Positions 8,085-17,800 of a DNA stretch of 64,000 nucleotides are shown in pieces. The notes beneath the pieces are model-generated. The model did not search any database. It was not told the DNA's origin and was given only the letters and a program-made list of their open reading frames with translations. Position numbers and translations under genes: made by a program. Each line of letters starts with the position of its first letter. The first letter of the stretch is position 1. Source of the DNA: JACVRM01 sp963755085 (GTDB lineage: Bacteria > Actinomycetota > Thermoleophilia > Gaiellales > Gaiellaceae); assembly GCA_963755085.1 (NCBI GenBank), contig CAVWIN010000006.1, positions 39,581-103,580 on the forward strand, given 5' to 3'.

Positions 8085-8606
8085 ATGATCAGAGGAAGCA
8101 GGGGGAGCAAGCGGGCCATGCTCATCGTCGGCACCGCGCTCTTGATCCTGGCGGCCGCCGCCGCGGTCAACGTCGTCCCGTCGGCCGCGGTGGATCCGCC
8201 GCCGCCGATCGCGGCGGAGCCGCTCACCGCTCGCTCGGTCTTCCCCGACCTGATCGACATGAAGCTCAAGCTCAAAACGCACCACGGGGGCACGACGGTG
8301 GTCCAGGTCGACGACCCGTCCCGCACGGTCGACGTCAGGTACACGGTGCAGCCGGGCGCCCGGTTCCCCTGGCACACGCACTATGGTCCGGTGATTGTGA
8401 ACATCATCTCCGGCTCGCTCACCTACGTCGCGGCGGGCACCTGCGACGAGACGACGTACTCGCCAGGACAGGCGTTCGTCGATTCCGGGCACGGTCACGT
8501 CCACAGCGCCTACAACCCCGGCACCGAGCCGACGGTGTTCATCGCCACGTTCTTCGAGGCACCCGAAACGGGCCCGTTGCTGATCCCGGCAGACCCCGCT
8601 TGCTAG
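8085..8606 (+). CDS. Exported cupin-domain protein
   Basis: A 173-residue protein with an N-terminal transmembrane or signal segment (AMLIVGTALLILAAAAAVNVV, residues about 12-33) and a single cupin fold. The first cupin motif is FPWHTHYGPVIVNIISGSLTYV and the second is GQAFVDSGHGHVHSAYNPG, giving several His for metal binding. It starts at ATG 8085 behind AGAGGAG; the longer open frame upstream overlaps the DUF1059 gene out of frame and is rejected. The substrate is unknown. A terminator-like hairpin follows. Confidence 0.75.
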   Translation: MIRGSRGSKRAMLIVGTALLILAAAAAVNVVPSAAVDPPPPIAAEPLTARSVFPDLIDMKLKLKTHHGGTTVVQVDDPSRTVDVRYTVQPGARFPWHTHYGPVIVNIISGSLTYVAAGTCDETTYSPGQAFVDSGHGHVHSAYNPGTEPTVFIATFFEAPETGPLLIPADPAC

Positions 8607-8631
8607 ACGAGCCGGCGGAGCCATGCGGCAG

Positions 8632-8663
8632 GCCGGTGGGCTAGCAGTAGTCCACCCACCGGC
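8632..8663 (+). terminator. Hairpin downstream of exported cupin gene
   Basis: A 9-bp perfect stem (GCCGGTGGG / CCCACCGGC) with a 14-base loop begins 25 bp after the cupin stop. Confidence 0.5.
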
Positions 8664-8719
8664 TCGCCGCGCGGCGCTACTGAACCTCATCCGAGATCTT
8701 CGTCGCTGCAAATCCAAAG

Positions 8720-8761
8720 TGCCGACGCGCGGCTTCGAACCGCGGACCCCTTCATTACGAG
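8720..8761 (-). pseudogene. 3' fragment of tRNA-Thr(CGT)
   Basis: Read on the minus strand, this is the 3' half of a tRNA: anticodon loop CTCGTAA (anticodon CGT), the 3' side of the anticodon stem TGAAG, variable loop, a perfect T arm (CGCGG-TTCGAAG-CCGCG), acceptor strand CGTCGGC and discriminator A. Homology stops exactly at the 5' edge of the anticodon loop; the following DNA (TTCGGGAATC) does not pair with the stem and there is no D arm. Such 3' fragments are typical scars of integration at tRNA genes. Confidence 0.7.
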
Positions 8762-8812
8762 TTCGGGAATCTCCCACGACCGAGTTGAGTTGCACGGCTG
8801 CTTGGGACGCGC

Positions 8813-9305
8813 CTAGGGGCGCGGCGCGTACTCGACGCTGGCGAATGGCCAGTCGGATTCGAGCCACTCACTCACAGCGCGCCAGAGCGGGGTGTCGAGG
8901 TGCGCGTGGCTCTCCCGCACCCAGGAGAGCGCGCAGGCGTCGTAGTATGTTGGGCAGCGGGTAGATGTAGACGCACCCGATCACGTCGCGGCTTCCGGGA
9001 TCGAGCACCGTGTACGTGAACCCCTTCCGGGTGCGGAAGTCGTCGGCGTGGCGCTGCAGGTCTGCGCGGTTCTCGTCCCGCGTCATCTCTCGGGGCCAGG
9101 AGCCGTCGGGATACCCGGGCGTCGCCGCGATGTGCTCCATCGACGACGTCCAGGCGTCGTAGTCCAGCTCGTTGTGCTCAGGTCCGAGCGGCTCGAGGAC
9201 GAACTCGGAAGTCTCGAGACCGAGCGGGACGTTGAAGTCGGGCGGGACGAATTCGGCCAGGGAACCGATCGTAGAACGTTGGCTCAGGCGGAGCCGGGAA
9301 CCCAA
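8813..9305 (-). pseudogene. GNAT-like acetyltransferase, frameshifted
   Basis: The first 120 residues read as a GNAT relative (FVLEPLGPEHNELDYDAWTS, SMEHIAATPGYPDGSWP, GFTYTVLDPGSRDVIGCVYIYPLP). After IYPLP, near 8945, the frame switches: the continuation in another frame reads YDACALSWVRESHAHLDTPL, then WRAVSEWLESDWPFASVEY to a stop at 8813. Both halves belong to one family whose intact members have a few more residues between these segments, so a small deletion with a frameshift is likely. A sequencing error cannot be excluded. The start is approximate. Confidence 0.65.
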
Positions 9306-9312
9306 TCGTCAC

Positions 9313-9380
9313 CTGGGCGAGCGTCCTCTCCTGACCAGCGCCGTTCTGTCCTAACACGCCACCCTACTCAGCGCGGCAGG
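9313..9380. repeat. About 65-bp direct repeat, copy B
   Basis: Second copy of the repeat at 5579-5648, same orientation. It begins just upstream of the frameshifted acetyltransferase start. Confidence 0.7.
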
Positions 9381-9521
9381 CCCTCCGAGCGATGTCAGGC
9401 GAGAGCACGCTTGCCCAAGCGAGCATCTACGGTCTCGTCGCGGCGAGGTGGTCGATCCTTGCCGGGGCGCTCGTTAGGTTGGTCGCTTGCTGATTCGCAC
9501 AACCCGATGGAGGACGGCCGA

Positions 9522-9980
9522 ATGAGCGGTTACGCGGTGGCCCAGATTGACGAGATCGACGAGATCAGCGACGGCCGCTGTCCTTGGCGGCCCGTCCGGT
9601 TCCACTTCGGTATCACGTCCTTCGGCGTCAATGCGTTTACAGCGCATCAGGCGGGCGATCGGCTCATCAACGAGCACGACGAGTCACAGGAGCATGACTT
9701 GCAGGAGGAGCTGTACCTCGTCCAGCGAGGGCGCGCGACGTTCGAACTCGACGGCGAGCGGGTGGACGCACCCGCGGGCACACTCGTCTTCGTTCGCCCC
9801 GCCGTTAAGCGGACAGCGTTCGCTGAGGAGCCGGGCCGGCCTGTCACGGATAGGTGCGGCTCGTCTCGTCAAGCCGCGGCGGGGCGACCAGCGCCGGACG
9901 ATCATCAGACCGCGTCGCCCAGCCCGCGCTCGACGTCGCCGGTCGCGCAGGCGAATCTCTTAGACGCGGAGCAGGGATAG
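9522..9980 (+). CDS. Cupin-domain protein, C terminus probably altered
   Basis: A 152-residue protein whose first 110 residues are a single-domain cupin: EEHDLQEELYLVQRGRATFE-like motif 1 without the usual paired His, then LDGERVDAPAGTLVFVRPAV (motif 2). After FAEEPG the sequence turns into an Arg/Pro/Ser-rich stretch unlike cupins, which suggests a frameshift or truncation of the last strands. The start at ATG 9522 (MSGYAVAQIDEIDEI) is chosen because the composition fits from there; the open frame runs much further upstream. Function unknown. Confidence 0.55.
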   Translation: MSGYAVAQIDEIDEISDGRCPWRPVRFHFGITSFGVNAFTAHQAGDRLINEHDESQEHDLQEELYLVQRGRATFELDGERVDAPAGTLVFVRPAVKRTAFAEEPGRPVTDRCGSSRQAAAGRPAPDDHQTASPSPRSTSPVAQANLLDAEQG

Positions 9981-10050
9981 GTGCATCTCCGATCGACTAG
10001 GGTCGGCGGACATTGGATGGTTCGCGTGTGAGCGAGGAACGGAGGAAATC

Positions 10051-10440
10051 GTGAGCGGCACTCTGAGGGAGTTTCGGGATTTTCTCTTGCGAGGGAACCT
10101 GATAACGCTGGCGGTGGCGTTCGTCATGGGTCTCGCGTTCGCTGCGCTGGTGAACTCGTTTGTGGCGAATCTGGTGATGCCAATCATCGCGGCGATCGTG
10201 GGCAAGCCGAACTTCAGCGACCTCACCTTCACGATCCACAAGTCGGTGTTCACGTACGGAACGTTCATCACCGATCTGATCTCGTTCATCGCGATCGCGG
10301 CCGCAGTCTTCTTCTTCATCGTGAAGCCGGTCGACATGATCACGAAGCGCCGCCAGCGTGGAGGCGTTGAAGCCGAGGAAATCTCTGACGAGGAACGCCG
10401 CCATCAGGAGTTGCTCGCAGCCTTGCGCGCTCGGGCCTGA
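10051..10440 (+). CDS. mscL: Large-conductance mechanosensitive channel MscL
   Basis: A 129-residue homopentameric channel that opens under membrane tension to release solutes on hypo-osmotic shock. The N-terminal amphipathic helix and TM1 (FRDFLLRGNLITLAVAFVMG, then FAALVNSFVANLVMP) match the MscL signature. A periplasmic loop with a FSDLTFTI segment follows, then TM2 (LISFIAIAAAVFFFIVKPV) and a charged C-terminal helix (EEISDEERRHQELLAALRAR). Length is normal for the family. The GTG start follows GGAGGAAATC. It is monocistronic and followed by a strong hairpin. Confidence 0.95.
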   Translation: MSGTLREFRDFLLRGNLITLAVAFVMGLAFAALVNSFVANLVMPIIAAIVGKPNFSDLTFTIHKSVFTYGTFITDLISFIAIAAAVFFFIVKPVDMITKRRQRGGVEAEEISDEERRHQELLAALRARA

Positions 10441-10450
10441 GGGCCGGCCT

Positions 10451-10489
10451 GCCGAGGCACCCGCACTCACTGGTTGTGGGCGCCTCGGC
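10451..10489 (+). terminator. Terminator hairpin after mscL
   Basis: An 8-bp perfect outer stem (GCCGAGGC / GCCTCGGC), extended by partly paired CCCGCA / TGTGGG, begins 10 bp after the mscL stop. Confidence 0.6.
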
Positions 10490-10545
10490 CATCAGGGCTA
10501 GACTCCGAGTGCGTCTTAGGAGGACTCGTAGTCGGGTTAGAAGAG

Positions 10546-10588
10546 TGCCCCCGACCGGAATCGAACCAGTGCACGCGGTTTAGGAAAC
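10546..10588 (-). pseudogene. 3' fragment of tRNA-Arg(CCT), left copy
   Basis: On the minus strand it reads anticodon loop TTCCTAA (anticodon CCT), ACCGC (3' anticodon stem), variable loop, a T arm with loop TTCGATT, acceptor strand CGGGGGC and discriminator A. The D arm and 5' half are absent. It is 41/43 identical to 29742-29784 in the same orientation, and the two bracket the biosynthetic cluster. Confidence 0.75.
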
Positions 10589-10913
10589 GTCGTGTGGACC
10601 GCGCAGAAGCAGCGTAGAAGCAGCGCACGTGTCGGCCACGCATTCGCAGGCTTCGTTGTCAATATAGACTACGAAGAGTCCCAACGGACGGCGTGCGTGG
10701 TAGGCTCGTCGACACTGGGTCGTCGGACCGCACGAGGCGGCTGGTGGCAATCTTGACCGGCCACATCCTCACAGATCCGCAGCTTCTCCTGCGATATCAC
10801 CAGGAACTGGACCCTCCTCCCTCGCACGACACCCGTCCAGCGGAGATCGGGTCGACACTCTCCGCGGCGGAGGGGGTTCTGAGACGAGACCGAGTTCCCG
10901 ATGTCCAGGCGGG
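10589..10913. other. Gene-free stretch between tRNA fragment and PPTase gene
   Basis: No supported gene. A short tandem AGAAGCAGCGT / AGAAGCAGCGC lies near 10603-10626. The rest presumably includes the promoter of the biosynthetic cluster, but I see no convincing -35/-10 pair. Confidence 0.35.
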
Positions 10914-11660
10914 TTGTCGCTGATCAGCTGGTCCACCGCGGAGCTGAGTGCCCTCGAAGCCATCCGCGTCGGGCCCCGTGACGTCGTCTACGCATTCGTG
11001 TCCCTCGTGGGCGAGCCATCCGCACTGGACGAATCTCTCCTCGACGAAGGGGAGCTGCACAGATCGAAGCGCTTCGCTCGTGCGACCGATCGACGTCACT
11101 TCGTGCTTGCCCACGCCGCGCTGCGCCTGTTCCTCGCCAAGTGCCTCGGCGCCGAGCCTGCAGCCGTTCGGTACGAGTACAACGCACACGGCAAGCCGCG
11201 TCTTTCCGGTGACCTCGGGATGACGTTCAACCTCTCCCACTCGGGAGAGTCGGGCCTTCTCGCTGTAGCACGGGACCGATCGGTCGGCGTCGACATCGAG
11301 CACGTTCGCGACTTGCCGGATGCGCACGCCATCGCCGAAACGCACTTCTCGGTGGCCGAGAGAGAGGCGCTTCGATCGCTACCTCCGGCCGAGCAACGAA
11401 CGGCATTTTTCTACTGCTGGACGCGCAAGGAGGCAGTGATCAAGGCGCTCGGCGAAGGGTTGGGGCGCGCGCTCGACAGCTTCGACGTCGACATCGCGCC
11501 AGCCTCGGAGTCGGCATTGAAGCGATTCGCAGGCAGACGAGGAGACGAAGTCGAGCTGACCGTGCGAGACCTTCGGTCGCCCCTGGGATACGCGGCTGCC
11601 GGTGCCGTAGGGGCGCCCGCTAGCGTCCCGATGCGATGGCTCGAACTGTCGAGCTCCTGA
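10914..11660 (+). CDS. Sfp-type 4'-phosphopantetheinyl transferase
   Basis: A 248-residue enzyme that attaches the phosphopantetheine arm of coenzyme A to carrier-protein serines, needed to activate the T/ACP domains encoded downstream. Sfp/HetI-type motifs are clear: FNLSHSGESGL (substrate-binding region), GVDIEHVRD near residue 124 (Mg-binding Asp and Glu) and FFYCWTRKEAVIKALGEGL near residue 170 (Trp-Thr-Lys-Glu core). Length and two-lobed symmetry fit the Sfp class, not the small AcpS class. The only start fitting the family is TTG 10914. It lies 211 bp upstream of the first NRPS gene on the same strand. Confidence 0.9.
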   Translation: MSLISWSTAELSALEAIRVGPRDVVYAFVSLVGEPSALDESLLDEGELHRSKRFARATDRRHFVLAHAALRLFLAKCLGAEPAAVRYEYNAHGKPRLSGDLGMTFNLSHSGESGLLAVARDRSVGVDIEHVRDLPDAHAIAETHFSVAEREALRSLPPAEQRTAFFYCWTRKEAVIKALGEGLGRALDSFDVDIAPASESALKRFAGRRGDEVELTVRDLRSPLGYAAAGAVGAPASVPMRWLELSSS

Positions 11661-11871
11661 CGACACCTCGGTCTTCGTGCCTCGGGGCCATCACCGGCGA
11701 GCCTGATTTGACCCTCCAGGGGGCGCAGTTCGTGGCTCAGGTTGCGTTCAATGGGGCGCGTCCTAAGATGTGCCTTGTGCGGGCAAACATCGGGTTTTGA
11801 CTCTTGGAACGGTAGGGATGGGGGTGTCCCATTCCCCGAGCGCAAGAGGGGGGTGGTGACTGGGGGGACGA

Positions 11872-14800
11872 TTGGCGCACGACAACCACCGATCGCAAGA
11901 TTCGACCGGCGAGACTCGGATCGTCGATTCCTATGAGCTCTCGCCGACCCAGGAGGGAATGCTCTTCCACGACCTGCTCGGCGGGGAAACCGGCATCGAC
12001 CTCGAGCAGATCGTCTGGACGATCACTGGTGCCTTCGACGAGCAACCGCTGATAGCGGCATTTCAGCAGGTCGTATCCCGACATCCGATCCTGCGTACGC
12101 GCTTCCGGCACGACGCGGACGGCCGCCCCGTCCAGGAAGTCGTCGAGGCCGTGGAGATTCCGGTCGAACGACTCGACCTCACCCGCGACGAGCGGCCGGA
12201 TACGTCATGCCGGTTCGAAGAGGCCCTCGCTCTGGACCGTGCCCGAGGGATCGACCTGAGCCGTGCACCCGCGATGCGACTGACGATCGTCGACTGGAGC
12301 GAGAACGAGCATCGGGTCGTTTGGACCTTCCACCACGCCTTGCTCGACGGACGCTCGTTTCCCCTTGTGCTGCGCGAGGTGTTCGCGTTCCAGGACGCGG
12401 CGGAGGCGGGGGAGGCGCTCGATTTGCCGGGGCCGCGTCCGTACCGCGAGTACATCGAGTTCCTCCGTGAACTCGATCTCACCTCCGCCGAGGACTACTG
12501 GCGCACGTTTCTCGCCAGCTTCACCGCGCCCACTCCCCTCGTCATCGACCATCCAGCGGGCGACGAGGCGCGACCGGTACCGATTCAGGGCATTTCGGAG
12601 CAGCGGCTCTCTCGTGAGACGACGACCACGCTGCGCGAGTTCGCCGCTTCACGGAGCGTGACGCTCAACACGCTGTTGCAAGCGGCTTGGGCGATCGTGC
12701 TACATCGCCATAGCGGGGAGAGCGATGTGGTCTTCGGTGCAACCCGCGCGTGTCGTCACTCGGCCTTTCCCGATGCTGACGAGATGGTCGGGTTGTTCAT
12801 CAACACGCTTCCGGTTCGGGTGCAGGTGGATCCGGATGGGTTCATCGACGACCTCCTGAAGGAAGTCCGGTCGATCCAGATCGGCCTGCGCGAGCATGAG
12901 CACACTCCGCTTGCCAAGGTCCAAGGCTGGAGCGAGGTCCCACGCGGACGTCCGCTCTTCGACACGATCGTCGTGTACGAGAACCGCACGATCGACGCCA
13001 CGCTGCGCGCGTTCGACGGCCATGGTCCTCGCCTAGGGTTCTCATATCACGGTCAGACCAACTATCCACTGACCCTCGTCGCCTACGGCGATGACCAGAT
13101 GCTCATACGCCTGGAGAACGACCGCCGGCGCGTTGCCGACGCACCCGCCGTGAGAATGTTGGGTCACCTCGTGAAGGTGCTCACGGCACTGCCGGGTTAC
13201 TCCGGGCGGAGAGTCGGCGAACTGCCGCTTCTTTCGGATGGGGAGCGGGCGGCTTTGCTTTCGTCGTTGGCTGTGTCGGGTTTTGCTGCCGATCGCTGTT
13301 TGCATGAGCGTTTTGAGGAGCGGGCGCGCATGTGTCCTGGGCGGGTGGCGGTGGTGTGTGATGGCGTGTCGCTGAGTTATGGCGAGTTGGAGCGGCGGGC
13401 GAACGGTGTCGCTTTGAGGCTGCGCTCGTTGGGGGTGGAGCGTGGGGTTCTCGTGGCGTTGCGGATGGAGCGCTCGCTCGACCTCGTTGTGGGGATTTTG
13501 GGGATCCTGAAGGCGGGCGGCGCCTATTTGCCGCTTGATCCTGCCTACCCGAAGGAGCGCGTCGAGTTCATGCTGGCCGACTCGCACGTGCGCGTGGTGG
13601 TGACCGAGAGTGCGTTCGCGTCGGATTTCGGGGACAGCGCGACGCAGCTGCTGCTGCTCGACGAGGAGCGTGGCGAAGCCGAGCAGGGGCCCCCCGGCGA
13701 GGTCACGCCCGACGACCTCGCGTATGTGATCTACACCTCGGGTTCGACGGGCAAGCCCAAGGGCGTCCTGATCAGCCATTACAACGTGACGCGCCTGTTC
13801 GACGCGACCGAGGGCTGGTTCGAGTTCGGCGAAGACGATGTGTGGACGCTGTTTCACTCGTACGCCTTCGACTTCTCGGTCTGGGAGATGTGGGGCGCGC
13901 TTTTGTACGGCGGCCGGCTGGTGGTTGTTCCTTACTGGGTGAGCCGCTCGCCCGACGACTTCCGCGAGCTGCTCCTGCGCGAGGGGGTGAGTGTGCTCAA
14001 CCAGACACCGTCGGCGTTTCGGCAGCTGCTGCAGGCCGACGTGAACGCCGGTGCGCCGGTGCAGACGAATCTGCGCTACGTGATCTTCGGCGGCGAGGCG
14101 CTCGAGCTGCAGAGCCTGCGACCGTGGTTCGAGCGCCACGGCGAGCAGCAACCGAAGCTCGTGAACATGTACGGGATCACCGAGACGACGGTGCACGTGA
14201 CCTACAGGCCGATCACGCTGCACGATCTCGAGGGAGGCGCGGGCAGCGTGATCGGCACTCCCATCCCCGATCTGCGGGTCGTGCTGCTGGACGCGCAGGG
14301 CGCGCTGGCGCCGATCGGAGTGCCCGCGGAGATGTACGTGGGCGGCGCCGGCGTCTCCCGAGGCTACCTCGAGCGCCCCGAGCTGACGTCCGAGCGCTTC
14401 GTGCCCGATACCTTCGCCGCGGACGCCGGGGCGAAGCTCTACCGCACAGGCGACCTGGCGCGTCGCCTCGAGAATGGCGACCTCGAGTACCTGGGCAGAA
14501 TCGACGACCAGGTCAAGCTACGCGGGTTCCGGATCGAGCTCGGCGAGATCGAAGCCGTGCTTGCAGAGCATGCAGGCGTCAGCGACTGCGCCGTGCTCGT
14601 GCGCGAGGACGCGCCGGGCGACAAGCGGCTCGTCGCCTACCTCGTCGGCCAGGGGGAAGGGCTCCTCGAGGAGCTGAAAGCGCAGCTCAAGACGCAGCTG
14701 CCCGAGTACATGGTGCCCGCCCACATCGTGCTCCTCCCCACGCTCCCACTCACCCCCAACGGCAAACTCGACCGCAAAGCGCTGCCGGAACCCGATCCCG

Positions 14801-17800
14801 AAGCGTTGACCTCAGGGACGCCGTACGTCGCACCACGCACGCCCACGGAGGAGACGCTCGCCGAGATCTGGGCGGCGGTGCTGGGAGCGCGTCGCGTGGG
14901 CGTCGACGACGATTTCTTCGAGCTCGGCGGCGATTCCATTCTCACGATTCAGATCATCGCGAGGAGCCGCCAGGCCGGCGTGCACTTCACTCCGCAAGAC
15001 TTGGCAAATGGGCCGACGATCGCGCAGCTCGCCCCACTCGTCCGATCCGCTGAAACCGCGACCCATGCGGAGTCGGAGGCGCTTCCTGGTCCACTCGTAC
15101 CGACGCCGATCCATCGCTGGTTCCTGGAACAGCGATTCGCCGACGCGGACCATTGGAATCAGGCGTTTCTGTTCGAGGTCCCTGCCGGAATCGACGTCGA
15201 AACGCTGGAGCGGGCTCTCGGCCATGTGGCGGCACGACACGACGCGCTCGGCCTAAGGGTCACGCGCACGTCGCCGGACTGGACCGTGAGCTTCGACGCG
15301 ACCTCGACCGCGCCATCGGTTACACGGATCGACCTAGCACAGGTGGCGCCGCAAGATCATGCGGCGCACATCGAGCGGATCGCCAGGACAGCGCAGGCCC
15401 AGCTGGACATCCAGCGTGGGCCACTCCTCGCCGCAGTTCACTTCGATCGGGAAGACGACCCGGGCCGGCTCCTGCTGGTCGTCCATCACCTCGCTGTCGA
15501 CGGCGTGTCGTGGAGGATCCTTCTCGACGACCTCGAGGCCGCATACGTCGCGCTTCAGGCGGACGCTTCGCCTCCAGCGATTCCGCGTTCGGCCGACTTC
15601 CGGCGGTGGTCCCAGACTCTGGCGGACTACGCGGCGAACGCGGATCTGAGGGCATCCCTCGCGCGGTGGCTGGAAATCGACTCCGTGGACGGGAGATTGC
15701 CGACCGACATGCCGCAAGCCGCCGAGAACCGCGAAGAGTTCGCGCGCGAGGTCATCGTCTCCCTTGACGAAAGCGAGACCGACGCCCTGCTCCATCGAGT
15801 CCCGGCCAGATACAGGACGCAGATCAACGACGTCCTCCTCACCGCCCTGGCGTTGGCGCTCCGCGAATGGACCGGCCGCGATGCCCATCGGGTCGACGTG
15901 GAAGGGCATGGCCGAGAGGAGTGGATCGGGCCTGTTGATCTGTCCCGAACCGTGGGCTGGTTTACCACCCTCTATCCCGCGGTCCTCGACCTCACGGGTG
16001 CAGAGGACGAAGGCTCGGCACTGAAGCTTGTCAAGGAGGAGCGACGCGCGCTTCCGGACCGTGGCCTGAGCTACGGCGTCCTCCGGTACGCGGCACCGGA
16101 TCCCGGCGTCCGTCAGCAGTTGTCCAAGACTCCCCCGGCGGACATCCTCTTCAACTATCTCGGCCAGTTCGATCAGGTCGTCGCCGGCTCCGAGCTGTTC
16201 TCGTTCGCCGACGAACCGACGGGCGCCTGGCATGGACCGGCGAACGAGCGAACCCATCGACTCGAGATCGTGGCGCTCGTGCGAGACGGCCGATTCGAGG
16301 CACGGTGGATCTTTGGCGCAGAGCGCGAACGGCCCGCTGTCGTCGAACGCGTCGCAGTGAGCTTCGTGAACGCGCTGCGACGGGTGGTGCAGCACTGCTC
16401 GACGTCGGACACATCTGGCTACACGCCGTCGGACTTTCCATCGGCCCGCCTCGACCAGGAGACGCTCGATCGAGTCGCCTCGCTGCACACCGAGATCGAG
16501 GACATCTACCCACTGTCACCGATGCAACGACTGTTCCTCGCCGTGGAGGCAGACGGTGCACGCCTCGGTTTCGAGCAGTGGGTGTTCGGCCTCAGGGGTC
16601 CGTTGAATGCAGCTGTGCTTCGAGAGGCGTGGGAATCGACCGCGGCGCGACACTCGATGCTGCGAACCGCATTCGTGACCGAGGGAATGGCCGAACCGCT
16701 CCAGATCGTCGAGCGGCGACCCGCGCTTCCATGGGACGAATTGGACTGGACCGGCCGCGGCGCAGAACACCAGAAGGACGCCTTGAATTTCCTTCTCCGC
16801 TCCGATCGGGAGCGCGGCTTCGACGTCAGAGTCGCGCCACTGAATCGGGTGACGCTCATCCGTCTGGCCGACGACGAGCATCGGCTCGTTTGGAGCACAC
16901 ATCATCTCTGTGTCGACGGCTGGTCCTGGCCGGTCATCTTCCGTGCCATCGGTGAGGCCTACGAAGCGCAGCTCCAGGAGAACGCCCCCCGGCTCCCCAC
17001 AGCATCTCGGTACGGCGCCTACATCGAGTGGCTTTCCAGCTCGGCGCCCGATTCTCGCGAGTTCTGGACGAACTACGTGGCCGGTCTCGACTCGCCCACG
17101 CCACTGCCGTACGAGACGACACCGACCGGGGATGTGGTCGAGAATCACGTCGAGGCGTCCCTCCGGATGGACTCGTCGACCACCGCGGCGCTCCAGCAGC
17201 GCGCCCGCGATCTGAGAGTGACGGTCAACGTCTTGATTCAGGGGGCATGGGCCGTCCTGCTGAGCCATATGAGCGAGCGAGACGAGATCGTCTTCGGGGC
17301 TGCGTTCTCCGGTCGCCCCGCCGAGCTTCCGGGCGTCGAGACGCTCGTGGGGCCGTGTGTCAACAACCTTCCGGTACGCGTTCGGCTCGACGTGAACCGA
17401 AGCACGGCGGAGTGGTTGCGCGAGCTGCACGGGAGCAACCTGCACATCGCGCAGCATCAGCACGCATCACTCTCCGACATCCAGCACTGGGCTGGGGTCC
17501 CGTGGAGACTACGCCTCTTCGACAGCCTGGTCGTGTTCCAGAACTACCACGGGGGAGAGGCTGACCTGCGCTGGGGTTCGGTCGACATCGATGTCTTGGC
17601 TGCGCCGGAGGAGACGAACTATCCCTTGACGCTCACTGTCACGCCGGGTACGGAGATCGGCCTGAAGGTGCTGGGTCACGCAGGGTTGTTCGGGCCTGCG
17701 TCGCTCTCGATGGTCATCGAGGGCTTGGAGACGGTTCTCAGAGGGCTTGCGCGGCAAGCGGAAACATCACTGTCGGAGATTCTGGCCCTACTCCCGGAAT

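Noticed and set aside
8623..8964. A 113-codon plus-strand frame
   Set aside because: It is the translation of the tRNA-Thr fragment (TRGFEPRTPS) and the antisense of the acetyltransferase; not coding.
10546..10588. Functional tRNA-Arg gene
   Set aside because: D arm and 5' acceptor strand are missing and the 5' anticodon stem does not pair.
13042..14223. Long antisense frames under the A domains (also 23480-25309)
   Set aside because: They arise from GC-rich codon bias opposite the NRPS genes; identical His/Arg-rich composition in both copies follows from the DNA repeat, not from a gene.
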